Positions 26,664 to 33,982 of a DNA stretch of 64,000 bases are shown here, in pieces (position 1 is the stretch's first letter; each line of letters starts with the position of its first letter). Source of the stretch: Hoylesella enoeca JCM 12259 (GTDB lineage: Bacteria; Bacteroidota; Bacteroidia; Bacteroidales; Bacteroidaceae); the NCBI RefSeq assembly GCF_000613405.1, contig NZ_BAIX01000008.1:21307-85306 (forward strand). The letters are read 5' to 3'. The translations under genes were made by a program, and so were the position numbers. The notes beneath the pieces are model-generated. The model saw only the letters and a program-made list of their open reading frames with translations. It was not told the DNA's origin and ran no database searches.

Positions 26664-28124
26664 ATGAAGAAATCAACATGGAGACAACACCATAAATGGT
26701 TAGGAATAGTCTTAGCCCCATTTATCATACTCTTTTGTTTCTCAGGAATTGTTCTCAATCATGCTGGCTTGTTAGCAGATGTAAACATAAGCCGAAAACT
26801 TCTGCCAGCGGAGTATCGGTATGACCGGTGGAACAAAGGGTTGCTTCGTGGAACGATGAAGTGGAATTGCAAGACGTTGATATATGGCAATTCAGGTATA
26901 TGGTTAAAAGAGGAAAGCAACGGCACGATAAGAGATTTTAACAGGGGCTTGCCCAATGGTGCCGACCACAGAAGTATCCGTGGCGTAGTTTCTATGCCAA
27001 ACGGATTCCTATATGCCATAAGCCAGTATAATCTATATTGCTTGAACGAGTGCGGCGCTTGGATGAGGATTGACTTGCCCAATGATGAGCATGAACGGCT
27101 AAGCGACATTACGCAGAAAAACGATTCGCTCATCATTACCGGGCGCTCACACATCTATCTTTCTCATGTTCCTTATCATACTTTTCAAAAAATCACGTTA
27201 AAGAAAGGTGGCAATGACAAAGGCAAAGTTTCGCTATTCCGTACAACATGGCTTCTTCATGGGGGCGGACTGTTTGGAATTGTAGGCAAACTCTTTGTCG
27301 ATTTAGTGGGGCTTATCCTCTTGTTCCTATCCATATCAGGCATATACTATTCCTTTGCACCTCGCCCGCATTCATCATTCGGTGCACGAATTAAAAGCTG
27401 GCTGATTAAATGGCACAACCAAATAGGCTGGGCATCCATATTCTTCTTGTTGCTGCTTACCATTACGGGATGGATGCTACGCCCACCTGCACTCATAGCC
27501 ATCGCTTCAGCCAAAATCCCTCCGATACCTTTTTCCGCAATGGATAGCGATAACCCGTGGAACGATTGCCTACGCTCACTACGGTATGATGATGACAAGG
27601 AGGACTGGCTGCTATGCACTTCCGACGGTTTCTACTCTCTCCGCCATTTGAGCGACACACCGCAAAAAGAGCAAGTGCAACCACCCGTGAGCGTTATGGG
27701 CATCAATGTTGAGCAAAAAGACAGTCGGCACAAATGGCTGATTGGCTCGTTCAGCGGTCTGTATGTATGGGACAGACCCCACGAGGAAGTTACCGATTAC
27801 TTCACCCACCACGCACCCCAGCCTACAAGCGAAATGCCTATCAGTAGCCATCCTATATCAGGTTTTTCATCAGATATAGAAGATGCAGAGCTTGTCGTAG
27901 ATTACAACAAAGGTTGTCCCCGCCTTTCCATGCCCAATATCATGGCAACGTTACCCATGTCGCTACGCAATGTTTGCATAGAAGTTCACACAGGGCGCAT
28001 CTTTACATTCTTGGGTAAAACTTCTATATTATACATTTTTCTCATGGGAATTGCTTGCGTTTGGTGTCTCTGGAGTGGCTGGAAGATACATAGAAGAAAC
28101 CCTAAAATCTTCAACCTTAATTGA
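26664..28124 (+). CDS. PepSY-associated transmembrane protein (possible inner-membrane iron reductase)
   Basis: The 486-residue protein starts KKSTWRQHHKWLGIVLAPFIILFCFSGIVLNHAG, the typical first helix of PepSY_TM proteins with His residues near positions 9 and 10. Other spans are LFVDLVGLILLFLSISGIYYSF, WHNQIGWASIFFLLLLTITGWML and ILYIFLMGIACVWCLWSGW. Related proteins (XusC, FoxB-type) are thought to reduce ferric chelates at the inner membrane after TonB-dependent uptake. Histidines flanking the helices (KWHNQIGW) could bind heme. It is the last cargo gene and faces mobA tail to tail, with a 25-bp gap. Confidence 0.78.
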   Translation: MKKSTWRQHHKWLGIVLAPFIILFCFSGIVLNHAGLLADVNISRKLLPAEYRYDRWNKGLLRGTMKWNCKTLIYGNSGIWLKEESNGTIRDFNRGLPNGADHRSIRGVVSMPNGFLYAISQYNLYCLNECGAWMRIDLPNDEHERLSDITQKNDSLIITGRSHIYLSHVPYHTFQKITLKKGGNDKGKVSLFRTTWLLHGGGLFGIVGKLFVDLVGLILLFLSISGIYYSFAPRPHSSFGARIKSWLIKWHNQIGWASIFFLLLLTITGWMLRPPALIAIASAKIPPIPFSAMDSDNPWNDCLRSLRYDDDKEDWLLCTSDGFYSLRHLSDTPQKEQVQPPVSVMGINVEQKDSRHKWLIGSFSGLYVWDRPHEEVTDYFTHHAPQPTSEMPISSHPISGFSSDIEDAELVVDYNKGCPRLSMPNIMATLPMSLRNVCIEVHTGRIFTFLGKTSILYIFLMGIACVWCLWSGWKIHRRNPKIFNLN

Positions 28125-28149
28125 GTTTACAAATCTTTCATTTGAAATA

Positions 28150-28575
28150 TTACGATATACGATAATCCTCTGTCAACTCAACTGCCTGCTGTTGGAGGCG
28201 TGTAACCTCGTTTGTAAGATTGATAAGTTCCTTCAACAATGCCTGCACGCTTTTGGCTGCCGTATAGCAGTGCAAAAGTTTGACCACCTGATTGTAGTTT
28301 ACTCCTATTCTGTGAATTTCCGCAGTAAGCTCGGACAACTTGCGATTATATTCCACTGCGGACTTGTCCACCATAATCACTTTGAAGTGTTCTCCGAGAA
28401 TGCGGGCACGCACAAAGTCAGATTTGCTTACCGCACCCGATTTATTGTACAGGTCAATGGCACGTAGCTGGTCTTTCACATCGGGCATACGGGTGTCCCA
28501 TCTGTCCCAACGGGGAACTTCTTCTATATTTCTATGTCCGTAACGGTTCTTATTAGCTATTTCTAATTTGGGCAT
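28150..28575 (-). CDS. mobA: MobA-type relaxosome accessory protein of the nested element
   Basis: The 141-residue protein is clearly related to the ICE MobA at 59516-59935: RWD-WD-RMPDVKDQLRAIDLY, KSDFVRARILGEHFKVI, VDKSAVEYNRKLSELTAEIHRIGVNYNQVV all have counterparts there. It is a small ribbon-helix-helix-like DNA-binding protein that loads the relaxase at oriT. Its gene starts 22 bp from the oriT-like block. In intact elements the relaxase gene follows at once, usually with overlap. Here the sequence turns into the convergent PepSY gene instead, so the relaxase is missing. Confidence 0.82.
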   Translation of the reverse strand: MPKLEIANKNRYGHRNIEEVPRWDRWDTRMPDVKDQLRAIDLYNKSGAVSKSDFVRARILGEHFKVIMVDKSAVEYNRKLSELTAEIHRIGVNYNQVVKLLHCYTAAKSVQALLKELINLTNEVTRLQQQAVELTEDYRIS

Positions 28576-28597
28576 AATTGTATTGTTATGTTTGTTT

Positions 28598-28692
28598 TCT
28601 AATCACGACTTTGGAGTGATTTAATCCCCTTTCGGGGCAAGGGTCTTTGTGGGACAAATGGCAGTTTGTCGGACAAAGACACACCTTGCTGA
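28598..28692. other. Putative origin of transfer (oriT) of the nested element
   Basis: This stretch upstream of mobA closely matches 59943-60037, upstream of the ICE mobA. Shared parts include ACGACTTTGGAGTGATT, GGCAAGGGTCTTTGTGG and ACAAAGACACACCTTGC. It forms nested inverted repeats: GCAAGG (28637-28642) with CCTTGC (28684-28689), CTTTGT with ACAAAG, and GACAAA (28653-28658) with TTTGTC (28665-28670). Further small inverted repeats (GTTACTG/CAGTAAC; TGCATTC/GAATGCA) occur at 28700-28790. The position and conservation indicate the relaxosome site. Confidence 0.7.
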
Positions 28693-28784
28693 TGTAGAAA
28701 ATGGGATTATAAGCCCCTGCTGTGTTACTGCATTCATTGAATACAGTAACTCGGCGTAGGCTTGCATTCGAGGAATGCAGTAAT

Positions 28785-29294
28785 TCAGAGTTTCCTCCAT
28801 CTTTCCACATCTTCCTTGTATTGGTCGAGGTGTTCCCGCAGTACCTGTTCGACATATCCCGAAACGCTCGCTCCATGCTCACCGATTCTCCGCACCACGA
28901 AGTCTAACTTTCGTTGGATTTCCTCTGATACATACACGGCTTTGCGGTGGCTGTTGCGAAAGGGCTGGAGATATTTCCCCTGAAACTCGGATAATTGCTT
29001 TCTGTCCTTTGTTTTTCCCATTCTTTGATGAAATTCTTCGGTAGAAGTAGCCCTTTCTGTTGGCGACAACGCTGTTTCTTGATAGGACGGTTGAGAAAAA
29101 TCCTCGTTACTCTCCTTGTCATTTTGTTCCTCAACTTTATCAACAGGCTCAAACCTTCTCTTTTCCTCTTCATAATCGGAGGGCTGGTCAAAATCGGGTA
29201 ACTCTTCGGGCTTGCGGAGCTTAACGCCATAATTTCCCATATCTCTAATGGCTTGTTCCAAGCGTTGTTTCCTTTTTTCATCTATTCTTGCCAT
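28785..29294 (-). CDS. DUF3408 family conjugation-associated protein (TraB-like)
   Basis: The 169-residue protein has a charged, low-complexity N-terminal half (EEKRRFEPVDKVEEQNDKES). The DUF3408 C-terminal domain reads SEFQGKYLQPFRNSHRKAVYVSEEIQRKLDFVVRRIGEHGASVSGYVEQVLREHL, a ribbon-helix-helix-like fold. The ICE protein at 61312-61830 is similar in this part. Family members occur with mobilization and tra genes and are likely DNA-binding. It overlaps the upstream helix-turn-helix gene by 13 bp on the same strand. Confidence 0.8.
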   Translation of the reverse strand: MARIDEKRKQRLEQAIRDMGNYGVKLRKPEELPDFDQPSDYEEEKRRFEPVDKVEEQNDKESNEDFSQPSYQETALSPTERATSTEEFHQRMGKTKDRKQLSEFQGKYLQPFRNSHRKAVYVSEEIQRKLDFVVRRIGEHGASVSGYVEQVLREHLDQYKEDVERWRKL

Positions 29295-29596
29295 AATTTC
29301 TTGGGTATCGGGTTATAGTGTTTTTCAAGCATGGCTTGTATGTCGCTCTGCTTGTAGAGTATCTTCCCTCCGATTTTGTAGAAAGGAAGCGTTCCTGAGT
29401 TTCTGTACTCTTGGAGCGTGCGTGTGCTGAGCCGTAATTGCCTGCACACTTCCTCGCTCGAAAGGTAAACCTCGCCATCTAACATCGGACGAGCTGTGGC
29501 ACAATACCGCTCCAACTTCTTCAAAGTGCCTTCCATCAGTTGTGAAAACAACTGCATCTGAGGGTCTTCCCGCGTAATGATTTCATTCTCTGCCAT
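29282..29596 (-). CDS. Helix-turn-helix (excisionase-like) protein, first copy
   Basis: A 104-residue protein with an N-terminal helical stretch (MQLFSQLMEGTLKKLERYC) and a helix_turn_helix_17-type domain: LSSEEVCRQLRLSTRTLQEYRNSGTLPFYKIGGKILYKQSDIQAMLEKHY. Such proteins act as excision factors or transfer regulators in Bacteroidota elements. It is paired with a related protein just upstream, a common arrangement, and overlaps DUF3408 downstream. Confidence 0.82.
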   Translation of the reverse strand: MAENEIITREDPQMQLFSQLMEGTLKKLERYCATARPMLDGEVYLSSEEVCRQLRLSTRTLQEYRNSGTLPFYKIGGKILYKQSDIQAMLEKHYNPIPKKLWQE

Positions 29597-29603
29597 AATT
29601 CAT

Positions 29604-29873
29604 TCATTTTTTGACTTCATTCAGCATTTCGCTGATGTCGGTCTGTTTGTAATAACACTTGTGTCCAATCATTGAGAAAGGGATTTTCCCCGTATCTCGG
29701 TATGATTGCAGGGTACGCTTGCTGATACCCAAACGCTTGCACACGGCTTCGTTGTTGAGCCATTGCTCGGTCTCGGGAGGATTGCCGATGAGTTTTTTCA
29801 CTCGGTGGATAAAGTCTGCAAACTCGGAGCGGTGTCGCTCCCACACTTTGCGGTCGATGATAATGAGTTTCAT
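29604..29873 (-). CDS. Helix-turn-helix (excisionase-like) protein, second copy
   Basis: The 89-residue protein has the domain WLNNEAVCKRLGISKRTLQSYRDTGKIPFSMIGHKCYYKQTDISEMLNEV, close to its downstream neighbour, which suggests an old duplication. The N-terminus (MKLIIIDRKVWERHRSEFADFIHRVKKLIG) is helical. It is the first gene of the minus-strand run leading to mobA and has its own promoter at about 29953-29984. The iteron array lies farther upstream and may regulate it. Confidence 0.82.
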   Translation of the reverse strand: MKLIIIDRKVWERHRSEFADFIHRVKKLIGNPPETEQWLNNEAVCKRLGISKRTLQSYRDTGKIPFSMIGHKCYYKQTDISEMLNEVKK

Positions 29874-29952
29874 TGCCTTAATTTTGTTTTGATTACGTTA
29901 TTGTTACTCGGCAAACGAGCTGTTACGCTGCCCGTTGCCGTACTTATCGGGT

Positions 29953-29984
29953 GCAAAAGTAAGTGGTCAAGAGCATCGCTACAA
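29953..29984 (-). promoter_or_regulatory. Promoter for the helix-turn-helix/DUF3408 run
   Basis: On the minus strand TACTTTTGC (29953-29961) matches the -7 box and TTG (29982-29984) the -33 box, with 20-bp spacing. The first gene starts 80 bp downstream. Confidence 0.6.
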
Positions 29985-30120
29985 GGGATGAGGAAAAGCA
30001 GGGAAATGTCAGGAAAACAAGAGAAAAGACCACGAGGAAATCCCTCAGCGTTATTGCGGTAATGAGATGAGGTGCCAGTTCTTTCCTTTTATTGCATATT
30101 TGTTGGTCTATCGACAGTTC

Positions 30121-30152
30121 GATAGTTCGACAAATCGAGATGTCGAACTATC
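30121..30152. repeat. 12-bp perfect inverted repeat next to the iteron array
   Basis: GATAGTTCGACA (30121-30132) and TGTCGAACTATC (30141-30152) flank an 8-nt loop and abut the first iteron. The arms resemble the iteron sequence (GATAGTT...GAC), so the same protein may bind both. Confidence 0.75.
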
Positions 30153-30312
30153 AATAGTTTGTTTTGACGATAGTTTGTTTTGACGATAGTTTGTTTTGAC
30201 GATAGTTTGTTTTGACAACAGATAGTCTTGACAACAGATAGTCTTGACAACAAATTGTTATGACAACAAATTGTTATGACAACAAATTGTACAGACAATA
30301 AGTTGTACAAAA
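30153..30312 (+). repeat. Ten consecutive 16-bp iteron-like repeats
   Basis: Units start at 30153, 30169, 30185, 30201, 30217, 30233, 30249, 30265, 30281 and 30297. Four are (G/A)ATAGTTTGTTTTGAC, two AACAGATAGTCTTGAC, two AACAAATTGTTATGAC, and two are diverged. The strict 16-bp phase without spacers is unlike CRISPR. Related 16-bp units occur upstream of the ICE traA gene (60338-60385). The array may bind a regulator or partition protein. The rest of 30313-30635 shows no convincing gene. Confidence 0.85.
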
Positions 30313-30635
30313 AATGGCTTGTCATATAATAAGATTGTTAAGACAATCGTTAGTTCTAACTATTGTTTCTACAATTCGCTTTTGCGTCCAAAGAGCCTGA
30401 GTATGCCGTATTCTTGTCGTGCCTATCTCTCTACGGCAGCCTTGCCCTGCAAGGTTGGGAGAGATGAATACGACCGCACGGATATTGAGAATTGTAGTAC
30501 TGCCTTGAAAAAGAAAAATCCTGCGGTGGAGATTCTTCTCTTCATCCACAGGACTTGACCTTTCAGGGCAGACAGGCTGCCGTTGTACCTTTGCACGATA
30601 AGAAACGGCATCAGGAACTTTGCGTGCGCCTTTGC

Positions 30636-31120
30636 CTACAACGCCTTCGGGCTTGCTTCCTCCGTCTGTTTGACCGTTGGCAGGTTGTTGCTCTCGATGA
30701 GCAGCACTATTGTGCCTGTCAGTTCGGTGTAAAGACGGTCGTATTGTCCGCTTGCGGCAAATGCGTCCGTCAGTTCATACCCAGCGAATGTGGCTTGAAC
30801 AGCCTTGTTCGCCAACAATAAAAGCGAAAGCCTCTCGGGGAGCGGTGCAGGAAGTTCCCTCTCAAACTCGTCCTCCAAGACAGAAACAAGGGTATCGTAC
30901 TTTGAGAAATGCAGTCCACTGAAAAGCACTTCACTTGCTATTCTTTCTGCTTCTAAATGATTAAAACCTTGCGCCACGGCATCGCAGTAGGCGGTCAGTG
31001 CCATATCGGCTCTTGCCGTGATAAACTCCTTGTCTCCCAATCGCTCGGGTGATGTTCACTCATATAGCTTTCCAACTTCAATCGGAAGAAGGAAACTTCC
31101 TTTTTGTTCTTCTGTTTCAT
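30636..31120 (-). pseudogene. DUF1896 family protein (one frameshift)
   Basis: The protein begins at 31120 (MKQKNKKEVSFFRLKLESYMSEHHP) and continues in another frame from about 31040 (LGDKEFITARADMALTAYCDAVAQGFNHLEAERIASEVLFSGLHFS...). Together they make an ordinary DUF1896 protein of about 161 residues. Loss of one G in the GG after the His-His-Pro codons would explain the break. DUF1896 proteins are found beside integrase and helicase genes in Bacteroidota elements; their function is unknown. The gene lies downstream of int1 on the same strand. Confidence 0.72.
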
Positions 31121-31184
31121 TGTTCTTCTTGTTAAAAAGTTAGACTTCTTTTTTGATTCATTCATTACGGCTGTTACAGCCCAA

Positions 31185-32456
31185 TTATGGGACTTGACTT
31201 TTTCGGTGTTCTTGACGGACACAGCCGTAAGGCTTTACGCAGTACCTTGTATGCTCACTACCCATCAGGGGTTGCATTTCCTTGGCAATCTTGCTCTTGG
31301 TCACCCGTGCATAAATCTCGGTCGTGGAGATAAAGCGATGCCCCAGCATCTTGCTCACCGTCTCTATCGGAAGTCCGTTCTCCAGACAGATGGTCGTGGC
31401 AAAGGTGTGCCGTGCGGTGTGTGAGGTCGCTTGGGTATGCGGTGGCAGTCCTGCCTTAATACATATCTCCTGAATAGTTCTATTGAAATTACTGTTGCTG
31501 GGAAACTCTCGAAAGAAAAGCCCCTCCCTTCGTTCGTGGCTCACAATGGCGAGTATTTTCTCGGCAACGGGCAGCAACGGGACAATACTTCTGTTCTGTG
31601 TCTTTGTTCGACAGAGCGATATGTACCTACGCCCATCCCCGAATGTATAAACATCGTCCATTCGGAGTTTCTTTAAGTCTGAGAATGCCAGCCCCGTGAA
31701 ACAGCCCAAGAGGAAAATAAGTCTGCAATGGTTGTCTGTCGAGCGGTGCGGACGGTAAGCCAAGAGTTTTTGCAGGTCGTCCGCCGTAAGTGCATTGCGC
31801 TCGTAGGTAGGCGTTTCTATGTCTATGAGTTCAAAAGGGTCTTCACGAACGTATCGCTCCTGCAATGCCTTGCGAATGACCTGATGCAAGTGGCGTAGGC
31901 GGTTGCCGACACTGCTTTCCTTGTTTCCCAAGTCCCGAAGCATGAAAAGGCGATAATCCTCAAGCAAAGTCTTGTCCATCTCTGTGGGCATACAGTCTGC
32001 CCTTTCCCTTACTTGCAGGAAATGAACAAAACTCTTGTAGCTGTCCTTAAAAGCCCTGACGGTTGCCTTGCTTAAGGTTCTGCCCTGCAATTCCTCCTTG
32101 TATTCACAAACGGATTGATATAACTCCGTAAGTGTTGGCATGGGGCGACTTTGCTGCATATAACGCTCCTTGAGGTATTCCGCCGTGATATAGTTTTCTT
32201 CCCTTAATGTACGTTCATAGAGTGAATGCAAGCACTCTTCTATTGAGTTCAGTTGCAGATTGATGCCGCTTGAATTACCTGTTGTCGCCTTGATGCACCC
32301 TTTTCGGGCAAGCCACTCGTCGGGGGAAGTTTGCAACTGCGTGGAAAACGATGAGGACGTTCCGTTACAGGTGATACGGCAACGGATTACGCATAGTCCG
32401 TCTTCATTGGTCTTGCTTCTATCTATGTAGAATAGTATGGCAAATGTACTTTTCAT
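31185..32456 (-). CDS. Tyrosine recombinase/integrase 1 of the nested element
   Basis: The 423-residue protein has the Bacteroidota integrase layout. An Arm DNA-binding N-terminus (MKSTFAILFYIDRSKTNEDGLCVIRCRIT) leads to a SAM-like core-binding domain (residues about 110-210). The catalytic domain has LGCFTGLAFSDLKKL (position of the first catalytic Arg, replaced as in some IntDOT-type enzymes), HTARHTFAT (HxxR) and LGHRFISTTEIYARV (Tyr nucleophile). It would cut and rejoin att sites for integration and excision. It lies 12 bp after int2 on the same strand, a common two-recombinase arrangement. Confidence 0.87.
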   Translation of the reverse strand: MKSTFAILFYIDRSKTNEDGLCVIRCRITCNGTSSSFSTQLQTSPDEWLARKGCIKATTGNSSGINLQLNSIEECLHSLYERTLREENYITAEYLKERYMQQSRPMPTLTELYQSVCEYKEELQGRTLSKATVRAFKDSYKSFVHFLQVRERADCMPTEMDKTLLEDYRLFMLRDLGNKESSVGNRLRHLHQVIRKALQERYVREDPFELIDIETPTYERNALTADDLQKLLAYRPHRSTDNHCRLIFLLGCFTGLAFSDLKKLRMDDVYTFGDGRRYISLCRTKTQNRSIVPLLPVAEKILAIVSHERREGLFFREFPSNSNFNRTIQEICIKAGLPPHTQATSHTARHTFATTICLENGLPIETVSKMLGHRFISTTEIYARVTKSKIAKEMQPLMGSEHTRYCVKPYGCVRQEHRKSQVP

Positions 32457-32468
32457 TGTTCTGCGGTT

Positions 32469-33722
32469 TTAGTTGGTCAGTTGATAATGTGCGAGTTGTG
32501 GAAGTATTTTCTCTATGTCCAGAAAGACACGCTCGGGAGAAGTCTCCGCATACACTTGCGTGGTTTTGATTTGACTGTGTCCGAGCATTTTGGAAACGCT
32601 CTCAATGGACACGCCTTCCGACAGTGTCATCTGCGATGCAAAGGTATGCCGTGCCATGTGATAGGTCAGCGTTTTCTGAATACCGCAAAGCCGTGCTATC
32701 TTTTTGAGGTGTATGTTTACCGTGTCGCATCCGGGTATGGGCAGCAGATACCCCTTGGGCGGTTCGTGTCGGAAAGCCCTCGTGTGAATACCCCGATAAC
32801 GCTTGATAATGGCAGCGGCTTCGGGAAGTAGGGGGATGTGGCACACGTTGCCCGTCTTCACTCTCGGCTTGCATATCCAAGTCATTCCCGCTTCGTGAAA
32901 GACGTGCTGCTCCGTCAAGTGATACACGTCGGTATAGGAAAGCCCCGTCAGGCAGGAGAAAAGGAACATATCCCTCGACACTTTTTCATAGCCTTGCAAT
33001 TTATCTTCTCCCAAGGCTGCGATACGACCTACCTCTTCCCTTGTGATGTAACGTGGAGTGCCCACTTCCCAACGAATGGAATGGTTGATGAAGGGATAGG
33101 TGTCAATGATGTGCCGTTTATGCAGGTCTTTGAGCAAGGAAGCCAGCATGGAGAGATAACCAGCCGAAGTGTTGAGCTTGAATCCCTTTTCTTTGGCGAA
33201 GTAGTCCTCCAAGTCTTTGATGAGGACTGTGTCCACTTTCTGTACGGGAATATCCTCCACATGATAACGATACCTGACGAAGTTTGCCAGATGCTTGCGG
33301 AAAAGCAGCAGGCATTTTAGTCTGCGTTCGCTGCGGTCTATGCCCACACGCTCACGGAAGCGGTCGATATACTCGTCCGTATGATAAAGCAGTCCTTGTG
33401 ACTCACTGTTCAGTCCGAATACAAGCTCCCGTACTCGCTCTGCCGTGATGGGAGCATCGGATTTACCCGAAAGAGACTCATAAACCTTGTGTATACTCAC
33501 CTGAAGGCGGTCAAGTTCCTTGTTTACCGATACGGCTTCGGCACTCTTGCCCAGCAGTCGGTTCTTGCGACTGTCCCACAAACGAGGAGTACACGAGCAT
33601 TTGCAACTGAACTGTACCATAGAGCTTCCTGCGCTGATGCGTCCCATGATGGGACTTTTTCCGTTTTTGTCCTGCGTACCTCTCTTGAGGTAGAAAAGCA
33701 GCTTGAATTTTTCTTTTTCCAT
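32469..33722 (-). CDS. Tyrosine recombinase/integrase 2 of the nested element
   Basis: The 417-residue protein shares the layout of its neighbour: an Arm domain (KFKLLFYLKRGTQDKNGKSPIMGRIS), a core-binding domain and a catalytic domain. The last carries FSCLTGLSYTDVYHL, YHMARHTFASQ (HxxR) and LGHSQIKTTQVYAE (Tyr). It is the outermost gene at the right end, about 270 bp from the attachment core, which fits the element's main integrase. The substituted first-Arg position is seen in both copies and is known in this integrase group. Confidence 0.87.
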   Translation of the reverse strand: MEKEKFKLLFYLKRGTQDKNGKSPIMGRISAGSSMVQFSCKCSCTPRLWDSRKNRLLGKSAEAVSVNKELDRLQVSIHKVYESLSGKSDAPITAERVRELVFGLNSESQGLLYHTDEYIDRFRERVGIDRSERRLKCLLLFRKHLANFVRYRYHVEDIPVQKVDTVLIKDLEDYFAKEKGFKLNTSAGYLSMLASLLKDLHKRHIIDTYPFINHSIRWEVGTPRYITREEVGRIAALGEDKLQGYEKVSRDMFLFSCLTGLSYTDVYHLTEQHVFHEAGMTWICKPRVKTGNVCHIPLLPEAAAIIKRYRGIHTRAFRHEPPKGYLLPIPGCDTVNIHLKKIARLCGIQKTLTYHMARHTFASQMTLSEGVSIESVSKMLGHSQIKTTQVYAETSPERVFLDIEKILPQLAHYQLTN

Positions 33723-33734
33723 TGTTTTTTACTT

Positions 33735-33743
33735 GCAAAATTA
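33735..33743 (-). promoter_or_regulatory. -7 promoter box for the integrase genes
   Basis: TAATTTTGC on the minus strand, 12 bp before the int2 start, matches TAnnTTTG. The -33 box is weak and the leader would be very short, so support is moderate. The rest of 33744-33967 shows no gene. Confidence 0.4.
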
Positions 33744-33967
33744 CACTTCTTTGAGGAACTTTGAGTGGTGCAAAACATTGATAATGAAAGAGAAAACGCC
33801 GTTTTAGTTACCACTTTCAGCCGTCCTTTTCCTTTCATCGTTTTTCGAACGATTTGGTAACTGAACTCCCTCCTTTTCGCTCCCTTTTCTGCCTGTTTTC
33901 TATGATGCAACCCTAAGAAGAAACAAGCAATATCCGCTGTATTTCAGTCAGATATGAATTTTATGCC

Positions 33968-33982
33968 ATATTCTGCTTTCTA
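33968..33982 (-). repeat. Right terminal inverted repeat of the nested element
   Basis: Exact inverse copy of the 15-bp repeat at 17226-17240, located 10 bp inside the right attachment core. It overlaps the premature stop codon of the interrupted helicase N-terminal part. Confidence 0.65.

Noticed and set aside
30153..30312. Possible CRISPR array
   Set aside because: Units of 16 bp follow each other without unique spacers and no cas genes are present. The 41-bp array at 6682-6985 was rejected as CRISPR for the same reasons.
30319..30611. Several overlapping short frames on both strands between the iterons and DUF1896
   Set aside because: They lack ribosome binding sites and protein-like composition. 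None matches a family I recognise.
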